Source: Aphelocoma coerulescens (Eukaryota; Chordata; Aves; Passeriformes; Corvidae). Taken from it: a stretch of 64,000 bases of DNA. This document shows, one piece after another, positions 12,059 to 23,730 of the stretch. The DNA is taken from NCBI RefSeq assembly GCF_041296385.1, contig NW_027184083.1:2294001-2358000 (forward strand), read 5' to 3'. The position numbers and the translations under genes were made by a program. The notes beneath the pieces were generated by a model. It ran no database searches, was not told the DNA's origin, and worked only from the letters and a program-made list of their open reading frames with translations. Position 1 is the first letter of the stretch, and each line of letters begins with the position of its first letter.

Positions 12059-12601
12059 TGTTGTAGCTGCTGAGCCAGAGATTGTGATGGTTGAGGGGCC
12101 AAGGAGCCCCAAAATAGCAGAGGCCTGCTGGTGGACTGATTCCGAGGTTTAAGAACACCCCCTGACCTCATGGTGAGAAAGGAAAAGCCTCTCCCGTTGG
12201 GCTTTGTGGTGCCATGCAGACTTGGTCTGTCTGAATGACTTGCTACCCTGCATGCCCCCAGATCTTCCTCATTGGCTCCCATCCCCTAGTCCTGCCTTTG
12301 TACCACCCCCATGCCCTCAGATCATTGGTCCTTGATGCTTGCCCCTCTCCCGTACATAAACCCTGGACCCTGCATGGTCCGCTCTCTTTCGCCTCTGGTC
12401 CCCTCTGTGGATGCAGCAATAAACTGTCTTCTGTGGAATGCCATGCGGGAGAGCCCTCCTGACTCTTTGCCTCTGGTAAAGTGTGAGCTATTCGGATAGA
12501 GTGTGTGGTGAGAGTCCGTGCCAACAGCCACGTGGGTGAAAGGAGTAAGCTTACTGGAGTGCTATACTGCACCCACTGGAACGATTCCTTTGCCAGGGAC
12601 A
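12059..12601 (+). mobile_element. Solo LTR with promoter and poly(A) signal
   Basis: It starts TGTTGTAGCTG and probably ends GGGACA at 12601. A TATA-like TACATAAA is at 12353-12360 and AATAAA is at 12418-12423, spaced as in a compact retroviral U3-R-U5. The U5 side (12430-12600) lacks coding potential. No convincing TSD was seen. It is in sense orientation inside the PCGF3 intron. Confidence 0.65.
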
Positions 12602-14861
12602 TTTCAGGGAAACACAGTTACCCTTCACAAACACGCACACAGTGTGTTAATCATAGAATGTTTCATTAGCTGTATAATCATTATAAGCATAAACATTTTG
12701 GTTCTATACTATTTTATGATTATCACAACTAATAAAACTATCCATTTGAATAAATGTGATTTACCATACAACAGGGTGTCTTAAGAGATATACTAATATT
12801 TCTTTAAGCCTTATCCCTTAAAACCTTTTGCCTAATATCTCCTCATAACATTTGACAATGATGAAATGTTTCTCATTCCTTGTATAATTTTTTAGTTAAC
12901 CAATATATTCTCCTATCATAAATAAGTTTACATTTACAATAGATCTTTTCCAATTCTATTAAACACATGCATTTTATAATATCTTATTAGGTATGCTAAT
13001 AAAGTCATCACCTAATGTACCCCCAGTACATGAACAGTGATATTCCTGGTCACTACTGTAAAAATTAACACATATTTGTACCAATCAAACCAGTTTCATC
13101 TAGCTTTCCCTGTTGATATTAGTGACTTGACCTGACTCAAATTTCTCAGCTAGCCTCACCCTACTTTTTTCCCTTCTTATCTTCTTGCAGGTCGTAGTGA
13201 TTTTCTCAGATATGTGTCCCAAGGTTAGGCAGCTCTATAGCATCAGAGCTGGGCTTTGGATCCTGAAAACACAGGCAACAAAATAGTTAGGGAAGGGGAG
13301 AGGAAGAGATAGCAGAGGAAAAATTACACAGAGTTGTGCACATAATCAGTCATCACATTCATGTATAGACTTCTACCATTCTCTTTCCTTTTTTTGTTCT
13401 TACAGAAATGCTGGGTTTAGTGATTAAATTGTGATTATTAGATATAAGTAACCTTCAATACCTGGCATAGATAAGTATCTCATTTCAGTGCTACTTCTAT
13501 TCTGGTTCAACCATAATATTTCCCTATTTATTATATATTATCCTCTTTCAGACCTTGATATATACACATGTGTAACTCAATTCTCTCAACCTTTAAGTAC
13601 TGTTAGTATTTTTTCTCCTCTCTTTCAAACCTTTCTTTCTCTTTCCTTTCTTCTTTGATACCTCTCCTTTTATACTTACACATTTGCTTAAAAGACCATT
13701 ACCAAAATCAACAGTTCTGTCACTAGGTCTGTTTGCTTCTACTCAAATTGTTTCTTTGAGTATTATCCTGAAAAGAAATAAAACTACCAATTTTATAAGG
13801 TGGTTATAACTTTAGAGCATTTTTTCAAAGTTTTAACTGTGATCCCCCAGACTGGATGGACCCAAATCTCGAGTTGTAACACTTAAATGTGTTAGAGCTC
13901 TAAAAGGAGTCTAATTCAAGTGTCTTAAACTGATATTATGACATTAAATAGTTAGACCAAGCTAAGCAAGACAAAGATGGGTTAGGTCACAGATTAGCTA
14001 TTCAGCAATGCAAAATATTATTGTAAGAATTACCGGCTACTCCAGTTAAACAGAAAATAATAAATCTCCACACAAGCAAAAGGCTTATATTGAATTTGTG
14101 GCCTTGTTAGCAAAAACAATGCCATGTTTTCTGGCCTGCAAGGTCAGTTCTATCGCTCAACTTTGGTAATCCATGAATCACAGGTTATTGCTCAATGACT
14201 CCAACAAGGATGCTTGACACACTTCTATGGCTCAAGGCTCCTAATCAGGACTGAAAAGAGATTCTTCTTGGAGGAATTCACTTCTTCCTATCAGGTCTTG
14301 CCTCATGATAATCTGTAAAGGTCTGGCAGTTCTTCGTGGCACTGTATAGTCAGCACATGATTTGCTAAATGTCTATGATTAACACAATTTCTAAAAACAT
14401 TACTATAGGGTATGGAGCCAAGTTAAGAATTCCTGCAATTTCAGGAAACCTCTTTGAGTCTGATAGGCACTGATGTATACCACTCACTATAGCTCAAGTC
14501 TACTAACTGCTACTGAATTAGATTCTTCTGGCAGGCTGCATATCTTACTCCTTGGTCTTGCCTCAGAATTTACCTTGTTACACTATAACTTTCAGCCCTC
14601 GCTTGTTGATGGAGTTGCAGTTGTCTGTTGACCTGCAAAAATAAAAGCATAAAACAATAATGTTAGTATAAGTATATAAGTAGATCTAATAAACACAAGG
14701 TAAAATAACATGTAAGCCATACCACCTCCCTTACTTTTTATGGGTATCATTACATTTGGTCTTGCTCTGAGTAGGAAGGAAGGGAAACTAGACTAAATAG
14801 CCTCTGGATGTAGATCTTTCAGGGAATTTCTCTGTCCCCACTCTTGGCAAACCTATACAAT
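12602..14861. other. AT-rich stretch without recognised gene or repeat
   Basis: No CR1 or LTR end was recognised and no frame looks coding. Two similar segments, about 14205-14330 and 14470-14580, share an ordered series of short matches (CT.TGGCTCAAG/CTATAGCTCAAG, GATTCTTCTTGG/GATTCTTCTGGC, GGTCTTGCCTCA). This suggests an old internal duplication, possibly in a decayed ERV. Confidence 0.4.
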
Positions 14862-15633
14862 CAAGGAATAGTTGAGGTTGGAAAATAACTAGAACTCAAA
14901 ACAAGGTCAACTAGATGAGGTTGCCCAGTATGATGTCCAAGCGAGTATTTATCACCTTCACATATGGAGACTCCACAACCTCTGTAGGCAACCTGAGCCT
15001 GTGCTCTGTCACTCTTACAGTAAAAACTTTTTTTAATGTTTAAATGCAATTTCTTGTATTTCAAATTGTGGATTTGTGCCAACTGATCCCTTCACCGACT
15101 ACCATTTAAAAGAGTCTGGCTCCACCTTCTTTGCTGCCTCCCATCAGGTATTTGTACACATTGATAAGATCCCACCTGAGCCTTCTATTCTCCAGGTTAA
15201 ACAATCCCAGCTCTCTGAGCCTCTTATCAAATGCCAGACACTCCAATACCTTAATGAACCCTTTGCTGGACTCCCTCCAGTATGTACATGTCCTTCTTGT
15301 GCTGGGGGCCCAGGACTCCAGATGAGGTCTCTCACCAGTACTGAGCAGAGATCAGCAATAACCACCCTAAACCTGCTTACAACACTTTTCCTAGGATACT
15401 GTTTGCCTTGTTTGCTGCAAAGGTGCATTGCTGGTTCATGATCAACTTGATGTCCAACAGAACTCCCAGGTCCTTTTCTGCAAAGCTGTTTTCCAGTCAG
15501 TCAGCCCCCAGCCTGTACTGGTGCCTGGGATTATTCGTCCCCAGGTGTAGGACCCTGCATTTTCCTTTGATTAAATTCATGAGGTTCCTGTCAGCCCATT
15601 TCTGCAGTCTATCAAAGCCCTTCTAAGTGACAG

Positions 15634-15917
15634 TGTGTAAGCAGCACAGGTAGGCAGCCAGAACAACCACAAACCCATGGCTAAAACACAAAGAATAAAT
15701 TTATTTCTGTTATCTTGTTAACTGAGGGATGTCCAATGCAATATCTGGACAGAGGCACAGAAGCGGAGACACAGTCACTGTTAATCTCGGTCCATGCTGG
15801 AGAATACCAGCCTGCTGTTCCCACTGGCTTATCAAGGGTTATTTCCAGCTGCAAGGTCACTTGAGTATATTTTAAATCCTCCTCACCAGTCTTCTGCTTT
15901 TAACCCATTCCTCCCAA
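15634..15917 (-). repeat. 3' LTR of the 15634-20388 ERV
   Basis: In + strand orientation it starts TGTGTAAGCAGCACAGG and includes the shared CCAGCCTGCTGTTCCCACTG and CTTATCAAGGGTTATTTCCAG. The right limit is placed at CCCAAAA by comparison with the other copy. Confidence 0.75.
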
Positions 15918-17885
15918 AATTCCACCCCCTTTCTCAAGAGATGAATGCCACTGGGGCTAGAAATGTGGGATAGGGTAATTTACAGAGGCACTTAAAAAAG
16001 CATATAATAAAAAACCCCCACATATAAACAGATAATTCTGAGTTACGTGTCCCACCCCTTTTGTTAGGGAATTAAACCACTCAATTAGCCAGGCACCACT
16101 GATATGTCATGTTACTGGATGTATTAAGTCATGAAGATGTTGAATATTTTCCCCCATGCCAGCTGATTCAGCAGTCATGTTGAAGCAGCACATGCCCTCT
16201 AACTTGGAACAGTGTTTATGATGTTGAAGATGGAGGTAGTTCATCAGTAATCAATATTGTAAGGCTCCTTGCTGTACAGCAGTTACTTCCAAATTTAAGG
16301 TAACAATTGCCTTGGATGCTCCAATTTAAACCATGTGTGAGGGCACATGCCAGTGATGCCTTGAGAGGCCACCTAAAAACAGAGACTAGACAGGAGTAAG
16401 GGAATAAAGGTAGGTATTTATTTGAAAGGCCTTCAAAGGCCCTGGGGACCCAGAGGCTATTGCCAAGATGGACCCCAAGATGGACCACAGGTCACGAGTT
16501 CTTCACACTTTTATAAGTTTGGTCCATTTGCATATCAGCATAAATTCTCCAATTAAAGCTTCAGTTAATGATGCAATTTCCCCAAGCTTGCCCCCTCTTC
16601 AGAAGCTTTTGGTTTATACTTTTGGGCCTAGGATGGTCTGGGTGTCCTTGAAGAGCAGGCCTGGAGAGGCTTTGTTATGTCTACCTAGCATGAGAGAGCA
16701 GAAATTAATAGGCTACAAGAAACTTCAGAGTTATACACTAGGCAGTACAGGATTTGAAAAATATGAAAGTTAAAACCTAAGGCATCACCAGGTGCTATTT
16801 CCTACTTAGAAAGAATAGGAAGTTCGTTACAGTAAAAACCAACCACACACAAATATTTACATATTGATCTAGCAGAAATGTATCCAAGGCATTTGCTCAT
16901 AGTACAAGCCTACAAACCACAACGAGGAAAGAAAATAGGAGTGTCATCTCTTTCCAATAATAAAAACGCTGTTACTCCAGCTCCTTCAGCTAATATTGCT
17001 CCAGCCTTAGTAGCCTGAGGAGGGGTTATTGCCCACACTGATTGAAGAGATGTGGCTTGCGCTTTTTTAGATCAAACTTCAATAGATGTTGGGTTTGTGA
17101 CACCAATAACATAGTTCCAGTGCTATCCCCCTAGATAAGGCATGAGTAATCATCAGAGACACCTGAAATATAAGAGCTCGAGAATATGATACTAACAGAC
17201 AATGTAGAATAAGAGGAGAAGATGGAGTACAGAACCATACTGCATTGTCGGGGTGTTATATGAATATACTATCTAAATTAATAGGTTGCCGTTCCACCAC
17301 ACAATCCACGGGTGTAAGCAATTCCATTTCCCCTGTGACTAATATTTTGGGAGAGACACTATCTGGAAGAATTTCAGTCCTCACTGTGTTTTGTACTGGA
17401 GGTGTACAGTCATGCTATTTTGGCCTGTGATTCTTTCAGTTTCTTGCAAAGACCAAACTCCAGCTTGAATTCCTTTTTCCATTGGAGTATAATGTATAGC
17501 AGAGCCTTGTCATGCCTTGGACCAAAATCCTACAGATTTTTTCAACTTTTCATTCCAGTAATCTGCCACAATCCCCACGAGACTACAGCATGTAGAATTG
17601 TTACTTCTAATTCAAAAGAATTTCCTTGCCTGGGAGTGTATAATTGGACATGCTCAATCAAAGCATTTTGGCAGGTATTGGAGGTTTCTTGTTGTTGCTT
17701 GTTCCATTGCCAAACAACTTTGTTTCCAGTCCATTTCTGCTGTTTTGGCATTCTCTAGGTGAGGTGACAGGTGGGGTGGAGGGGGAAAAATTTTTTTGCA
17801 TAGGCACTAACTTTTGCCAACAATAAAACATTTCTGATGTTGTGTCCCATTTATTTCTGATTGTGGGACACCAGCTTGCACAACA
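15918..17885 (-). other. Internal ERV sequence, product not recognised
   Basis: Remaining internal part of the old ERV, apart from the LTR at 16357-16782. Only short frames occur, for example 17751-17542 on the - strand. No protease, RT, integrase or envelope motif was recognised, so pol seems deleted or decayed beyond recognition. Confidence 0.4.
16357..16782 (-). mobile_element. Nested LTR, boundaries approximate
   Basis: A different LTR, ending (in + orientation) AAGGCATCA near 16782 and starting near TGAGAGGCCACC at about 16359. It contains GTATTTATTTGAAAGGCC and CAAAGGCCCTGGGGACCCAG. It resembles the LTR at 60762-61318 in its GGCATCA end and general layout. No TSD is certain. Confidence 0.5.
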
Positions 17886-18224
17886 TCATTCTACATTTGT
17901 TTCCTCATCACCCGTGAGGTAACTTTTCTGTTTTGCTGGCTTATTTTTATTCACCACCTGCACAGCTGGTTCCAAAATTAGAGCCCAAATTTCCCTCAAG
18001 TCGTTTGCTAGGGTACCTATATTACCAGTAACACTTGTGACTGCTGCTATAATCAAAGGTTTCAGCAAAACAGGTGCCCCCCTCAAAGGCTGCATTTTGA
18101 TACTTTTTGTTATTGCTGCCCTGTCCAGACTAGATCCTCTCCTTAGCACATGAGCCATCCCCATCTGCCACAGGAAACTAATACCTCCTTCTATTGTACA
18201 CCAGTTTCCAAGGGACGACAGCAA
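17886..18224 (-). pseudogene. ERV internal fragment, probably late gag
   Basis: A 112-codon - strand frame with a hydrophobic/threonine-rich stretch (VLLKPLIIAAVTSVTGN) and DLREIWALILEPAVQVVNKN. It lies downstream of the gag remnant in element order, on the other side of the solo LTR. I do not recognise the product. The degraded cysteine-containing stretch just after it (about 17825-17850) could be a former zinc knuckle. Env is an alternative, not supported by any motif. Confidence 0.35.
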
Positions 18225-18285
18225 TTTGGCAGTACCTGCATATGCTGATATAGCGTGGGTGCAGCAACATCCTGCCCCTCAGGAC

Positions 18286-18390
18286 TGTCATGATCCGGTT
18301 ATTAAAGTTCTTAGAAATGCCTCTGCCCGAATTAGGGTGCAAATGAGACCACGTGCCAATGTCAATAGCATGGGTTTTATTTGATAGTAA

Positions 18391-18430
<40 letters not shown>

Positions 18431-19234
18431 AGAGACTAAAGAAGAGAAAGAAATAAAAAGTAGGTGGGGGTGACAGAAAGAAAGTAACAGAGACATAATA
18501 AGGAAAATATCACCACTCCATGGATCCCAATGATGTTCCGTTGATCCTCTCCAGCTGGTCTTCTTGGTGGTGAAGGTCCCCCCAAAAAGCATAGAATCCA
18601 ATGGGTTATTATACACTCAGTCCAGGTGGCAATGTCCAGGTACGTTCCCCAGGGGGGAAGCAGTATCTTGCAGCAGACTCTGGATCTGTTGCATCATGTG
18701 CAATTCTGTGGTGCAAAGCCTCTGGGGAGCGCTTTGGGGGGTCTTTCATGGATTATGGCACCCCCTCAACTGCCTCTCACTTGAATGTCCCGTGGATGTG
18801 GCCTGTGGGGTTGGGGGTTCCACGGCTAGGCCAGTTGTGTAAGGGAGGATGGGTGCTCACTGCCTCTGACCAGAGGTTATGCCACACACCCGAAACCTCT
18901 TTCCCCCCCTCATTTCGGCGGGAGTAAACCTGGCTTCTGTGGGCTATGGTCTCCCCCACCCCAAACCCAGCCAGGGAAGAATCTCTGCTGCATTTGGCTC
19001 TCTTGTGGATGCATTCCTTTCCCTTAGCCTTGTTTGTTTTTCCCTAGGCCTGATATCATTGAACAATAGCATCCCCTTTCTCTTATCTAGGTGGCTTAAC
19101 TTACAGTCCAAAGTTCCAGTCAGGTATCTTCAGGGAGGCTTCTTTGGCTGTACCTTCTTTATACAGTTTTTCTTATAATGGGCAAAACTCTTTTATAACA
19201 ATGTTTAAGGCATGAATCATTTCAGCCCCTGACA
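18286..19234 (-). mobile_element. Solo LTR nested in the old ERV
   Basis: It starts TGTCATGATCC and ends CCCCTGACA, 949 bases, with the 5-base duplication AGGAC on both sides (18281-18285 and 19235-19239). A (GA)n run lies near its left end. Orientation is judged - from TTTTATTT near 18375-18382, the complement of an AATAAA-like signal. Confidence 0.82.
18394..18427. repeat. (GA)n microsatellite
   Basis: About 16 uninterrupted GA units within the solo LTR, followed by a purine-rich run to about 18490. Confidence 0.95.
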
Positions 19235-19299
19235 AGGACCCCTGATATTTTGTGATTGAGCATATCCCCGTTGTATCTGATCATCACTGGCTATGTGCC

Positions 19300-19800
19300 T
19301 TAATAGATTTTTTCACCCATTAATAAATGGATGGATGCAGTGCCACTATCCCAAGCTAGCAAAATCCATGCCAGTATTCCTTCCTTGCTCTTCTGCCAAT
19401 AGAGCTCTAAAAATTCCCTTAACTCTTTCAGAGTATAAGTGTGTGTGATCTGTACCCCTCTGTCCAGCAGATCCCTCTGCCCTTCCACTTGTATGACGGG
19501 TCATGCTTCTACCACCTTCTTATGTGATAAGTCTGGCTCAAACTCGATCTCTGAGTTCAAGGATCCACTCCAGATATTTCCATCCCATTCCTTGGGACCA
19601 CATGAAGATTTCGTAGTAAGAGCACAAACTTGGGAAATTGAAACCTTACTTTTCCCATATCTTTGCCTTTGTTTCTTAGCAATACACACCACCAGCTGTT
19701 CTACAGTGCATTGCTGTTCATAGAACCACTCTGCTTGAATAGTAATTACTTCTTGTGTGACTGTCTCTGCATCTCGCAAAATCCCGACTTCCTTTTTCAA
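19300..19800 (-). pseudogene. gag: ERV gag remnant (ERVL/Fv1-like)
   Basis: Two short - strand frames (19800-19501 and 19488-19300) belong to one gag. The second contains LKELREFLELYWQKSKEGI followed by an aliphatic stretch and WDSG, the same arrangement as the gag of the young element in this window (LGELRDLRREF...LLRIWD). That pattern is typical of ERVL/Fv1-like capsid regions. A stop separates the two frames. The gene is non-functional. Confidence 0.6.
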
Positions 19801-20123
19801 CTCTCACTTAGCTCTGCAGTGCTATAACTTCATGATTGAGAGCTCTACGACCAGTAGCTAAAAGACATCCCAATCTCCCACTAACTTGTGAGAAGACTTC
19901 AATGCTGCTTTCCATGGGAATCCATGCACAGCTGTCTCAAGTGTCTGGGGGTAACCACCACCCCATCATCTATTTCAGGCCATGCTTCTGGCAGAGCCAT
20001 TGTAGCTAGGAAAGCAGCTAGGGGGCCCAGCACTCAGTACTGGGCTATGGCAGAATGAGGGGAGTCACCATCAGGACCTCCCCATCCCTGACTTTTTTGC
20101 TAGCCAGGGTATTGTTGTTCCCA

Positions 20124-20142
20124 ACTCCTGCCAACTATGCCA
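20124..20142 (-). promoter_or_regulatory. Primer-binding site, tRNA-Ser type, decayed
   Basis: Two bases inside the 5' LTR, the - strand reads TGGCATAGTTGGCAGGAGT. This equals the complement of a tRNA-Ser 3' end (TGGCGTAGTCGGCAGGATT) with both CpG sites changed to CA/TG and one further difference near the end. Confidence 0.68.
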
Positions 20143-20144
20143 AA

Positions 20145-20388
20145 TGTGTGAGTCAGCACAGGCAGACAGTCAGGACAACCACAACCCAGTGACTAAAATA
20201 CAAAAAGTAAATAACACCCAGGCAGAGGTACCCAAATGGAGACACAGTCACCATTAAACTCGATGCCAGAGGATCACCAGCCTGCTGTTCACACTGGCTT
20301 ATCAAGGGTTATTCCCAGTGCAAGGGCACTTGAGCATATTTTCAATTTTCCTTACCAGTCTTCTGCTTTTAACCCATCCCTCCCAATA
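20145..20388 (-). repeat. 5' LTR of the 15634-20388 ERV
   Basis: In + strand orientation it starts TGTGTGAGTCAGCACAGG and ends CCCAATA. It matches 15634-15917 over most of its length with many substitutions and a gap, so the insertion is old. Confidence 0.78.
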
Positions 20389-20517
20389 GACAGCAAAACC
20401 ATCAAATGTATCAACCACTCCTTATGGTTTTGTATCATCTGGAAACTTGCTGAGGGTACACTTTGTCCCATTGCTCAAGTCAGTAAGGAATATGTTAAAC
20501 AGTATTGGCCCCAGTAT

Positions 20518-23500
20518 AGAATCATAGAATCATAGAATGCTTTGGGTTAGAAGGCACCTTCAAAGATCATCTAGTCCAAGTCCCATGTCATAGGCATGGA
20601 CATTTTCACTACATCAGGTTGTTTAAAGCCCTGTCCAAACAAACCTTGATCACTTCCAGGGATGGGGCATCCCAGGGGTTCCAGTGTCTCACCACCCTCA
20701 CGTAAATAATTTCTTCCTTATATCCAATCGAAATCTACCCTCCTTCAGTTTAAAACTGTTGCTCCTTATCCTGTCACAAGAGGCCCTGGCAAAATGTTTT
20801 CTCAGTCTTTCTTACAAATTCTCTTTATGTCTTGGAAGGCTGCCATAAGGTGTCCCTGGAGCCTTCTCTTCTGCAGGCTGAATAACTCTCAGCCTTTCTT
20901 CAGTGGAGTGGTGTTCCAGCCCTATGATCAATTTCATGGCCCTCCTCTGAACCCACTCTAACAAACAGGTAGGTGTCTTTCTTGTACTGAGGACCCCAGA
21001 GCTGGACATAGTATTCCAGGTAAAATCTCACAAGAGTGGAGTGGAGGGGGAGGATCACCTCCCTCAATAATCCTTCTTTTGATTCAGGCCAGGATATGAT
21101 TGGCTTTCTGGGCTGAAAGTGTGTATTGCTGGCTGATGTCCAATTCTTTGTTCACCAGTACCTCCAAGTCCTCCGCAGAGCTTGTCTCAATCCATTTGGC
21201 CCCCATTTTAGAATCATAGAATCATTAAGGTTGAAAAAGACCTCCAAGATCATCAAGTCCAACTGTCACCTTAGCACCACCACCATTTTCCCCACTAAAC
21301 AATGTCCTCAAGTGCCATATCCACACGTTTTTTGAACACTTCCAGGAATGGTGACTCAACCACTTCCCTGGGCAGCTTGTTCCATTGCTTGGCAACACTT
21401 TCAGTGAAGAAATTTTTCTAAATATCTAATCTAAACCTCCCCTGGTGCAACTTGAGGCCATTTCCTCTCCTCCTGTCACTTGTTACCTGGGAGAAGAAAC
21501 CAGCACCCACCTCACAACAACCTCCTTTCAGGTAGTTGTAGAGAGTGATAAGGTCCTCCCCGAGTCTCCCTTTCTCCAGACTAAACAATCCCTGTTCCCT
21601 CAGTCACTCCTCATAAAACTTGTATTCCAGACCCTTCACCAGCTGTGTTGCCCTTCTCTGGACATGCTCCATCATGTCAATGTCTTTCCTGTAGTGAGGG
21701 GCCAAAACCTAAACACAATGTTTTGGGTGCAGCCTCACCAGTGCTGAGCACAGGGGGACAATCACTCCCCATGTCCTACTGACCACATTATTGCTGATAC
21801 AGGCCAGGATGCCATTTGCCTTCTTGGCCACCTGGGCACACTGCTGGGTCATGTTCAGCCGGCTGTCGACCAGTACCCCCAGGTCCTTTCCCGCCAGGCA
21901 GCTTTTCAGCCTCTCTTCCTCAAGCCTGTAGTGTAGCATGGGGTTCTTGTGACCCATTTTGTATTGATATTGGTGATTGATTGCCCCAACCCAGATGCAG
22001 GGCCCTGCACTTGGCCTTGTTGAACTTCATGAGGGTCACATGGGCCCATTCCTCAAGCCTGTCAAGGTCCCTCTAGATGGCATCCCTTCCCTCTAGTGAA
22101 TCAACTGCACAAAACAGCTTGGTGTAGCCTGTAAACTTGCTGAGGGTGCACTCAATCCCACTATGTAATTGATGATGATATTAAATAGTATAGGTCCCAG
22201 TACAGACCCTTGAGGGTTTTCACTTGGAATTTTTCCATTGACAGAAACTCTTTGGACAATGCCATTTAGTCAATTCCTTATCCATCTGACAGTCCGTTTA
22301 TCAAACCCATATCTCTCCACTTTAGAGGCATGAATGTTGTGGGTGACTGTATCAAAGGCCTTATAGAAATCCAGTTAGATGACATCCGTGGCTCTTTCCT
22401 TGTCCACTTGTGCAGTCACTCCCTCATATAAGGCCACTAGATTTTTCAAGCCCTTTTTCCTAGTCACTTTTTACAGTCACTGAGGACTTTATCTCACTGC
22501 TCTGACTTTTCAAATATGATGGAGAGTGACTTAGTGATTACATCAGCCAATTCCCGCAGGACCCTGGCACTCATCTCATTGGGTCCCATGGACTCATGTA
22601 TGTTCAGGTTTCTCAGGTGGTCTTGAACCTGATTTTCTCCTAAGAAGGGAGGAACTTCATTCCCCCAGTCCCTGCCTTGAGGTGCTGGGACTTGAGAGAT
22701 GTCGGAAGAGAGATTACTATTGAAAACTGAGGCAAAAAAATTATTGAGTACATCAGCCTTCTCCATGATGGTTCTCACCAGTTCTCCTGTCTTATTTATT
22801 TTCAGAGGTACATTTTCTTTAATCTGCTGTTTCTGGCCAACTTACCTGTAAAAGCCCTTCTTATTATTCTTCACATACCTTTCCAAAATGCAGATTCAAC
22901 TGCACCTTAGCTTTCCTGGTCCCATGCCTACACATCTGGGCAGCATCCCTATTTTCTTTCCAGGATACATGTCCCTGGTTCCACTGCCTATGGATTTCCT
23001 TCTTACACTTTGGTCTGACCAGGAGGTCCTTATTCAGACATGCTGGTGTTTTGTCATCCTTGCCTGATTTCCTACACATGGGAATCGACAGTTTTTGTGC
23101 TCTAAGAAAACTCTAAGAAAGCTGTCAGCTCTGTTAGGCTCCTTTGTCCATGAGGGCAGTTTCCCAGGAGGCCACATCCACTAATTCCCTAAGCAACTGA
23201 AAGTTTGCTCCCCTAAAATTCAGGGTCTTAACTCTACTCTTCATCTGGCCCTTATCCCTCAAGATTATGAATTCTACCCATGGCACGATCCCTGCAGCCC
23301 AGGCTGCCACCATGCTTGGCCTCTCTAATTAGTTAATCTCTTGGTGAGCAACGGGTACAGTAACACTTCTCCTCTGGTCAGGCTGTCTATCATCTGGATT
23401 AAGGAATTATACTTGACACACACCAAGAGTCAACTAGACTGCTTACAGCTTGCTGAACTGCTTTTCCAGCAGATGTCTGAGTGATTGAAGTCTCCCAGTA

Positions 23501-23545
23501 TGATCAGTCTCTAAGTATGATGCTTCCTGCAGCTGAAGTAAGAAC
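20518..23545 (-). repeat. CR1 LINE, 2.3 kb, interrupted by a nested CR1
   Basis: The 3' end AGAATCATAGAATCATAGAATG is at 20518. The element runs to 21209, is interrupted by 21210-21952, and resumes after the duplicated CCCATTTT at 21961. It then covers RT, linker and part of EN. Remnants on the - strand include 22778-22494 ([20 protein letters not shown], then [16 protein letters not shown]) and 23079-22864. Stops are frequent. Confidence 0.85.
21210..21952 (-). repeat. Nested CR1 with an 8-base duplication
   Basis: A 743-base 5'-truncated CR1 3' fragment of a different subfamily (tail AGAATCATAGAATCATTAAGG). CCCATTTT lies on both sides (21202-21209 and 21953-21960); the first CCC on the right could also belong to the element, so 5 to 8 bases are duplicated. 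The outer CR1 reads on without loss. Confidence 0.88.
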
Positions 23546-23730
23546 AACAATATGAACCCCTGGGATTCACCATTCATTACTGGCCTCCATCTGGATTTCA
23601 TGCTGCTGATAACAACCCTTTGAGTCTGGCAGTTTACTCATTTTTCTTCACACTTAGCTCATCCCTACCTCATTAGTTTGCCTGTGAGGCTTTTATGGGA
23701 GACATAACCTTAATTGATTACTCAGTTATT
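23546..23730 (-). repeat. Older CR1 RT-region scrap
   Basis: Text near 23555-23700 matches the CR1 zone between motif B and motif A (TGAACCCCTGGGATTCACCA and CCTTTGAGTCTGGCAGTTTAC), out of order with the neighbouring element, so it is a separate fragment. Confidence 0.5.

Larger units (their letters stand above)
15634..20388 (-). mobile_element. Decayed ERV with tRNA-Ser-like primer site (ERV-S/ERVL-like)
   Basis: Two direct repeats (15634-15917 and 20145-20388) flank an internal region, and the 5-base GACAG lies on both outer sides (15629-15633; 20389-20393), inside a CR1. The element reads on the - strand: 5' LTR at right, primer site at 20124-20142, gag remnants at 19800-19300 and probably 18224-17886. 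I recognise no intact pol. Two further LTRs have landed in it (16357-16782 and 18286-19234). The 5-base TSD and the gag type point to class III. Confidence 0.8.
14862..20518 (-). repeat. CR1 LINE split by an ERV
   Basis: The CR1 3' part covers 14862-15628 and resumes at 20394-20518 with the expected next sequence (CTTGCTGAGGGTACACT near 20445). The interruption is the 4.75-kb ERV at 15634-20388, flanked by the duplication GACAG. Frames are short and broken. Confidence 0.8.

Noticed and set aside
17542..18224. Envelope gene in the old ERV
   Set aside because: No surface/transmembrane motif, signal peptide or fusion segment could be found; left as unrecognised internal sequence.
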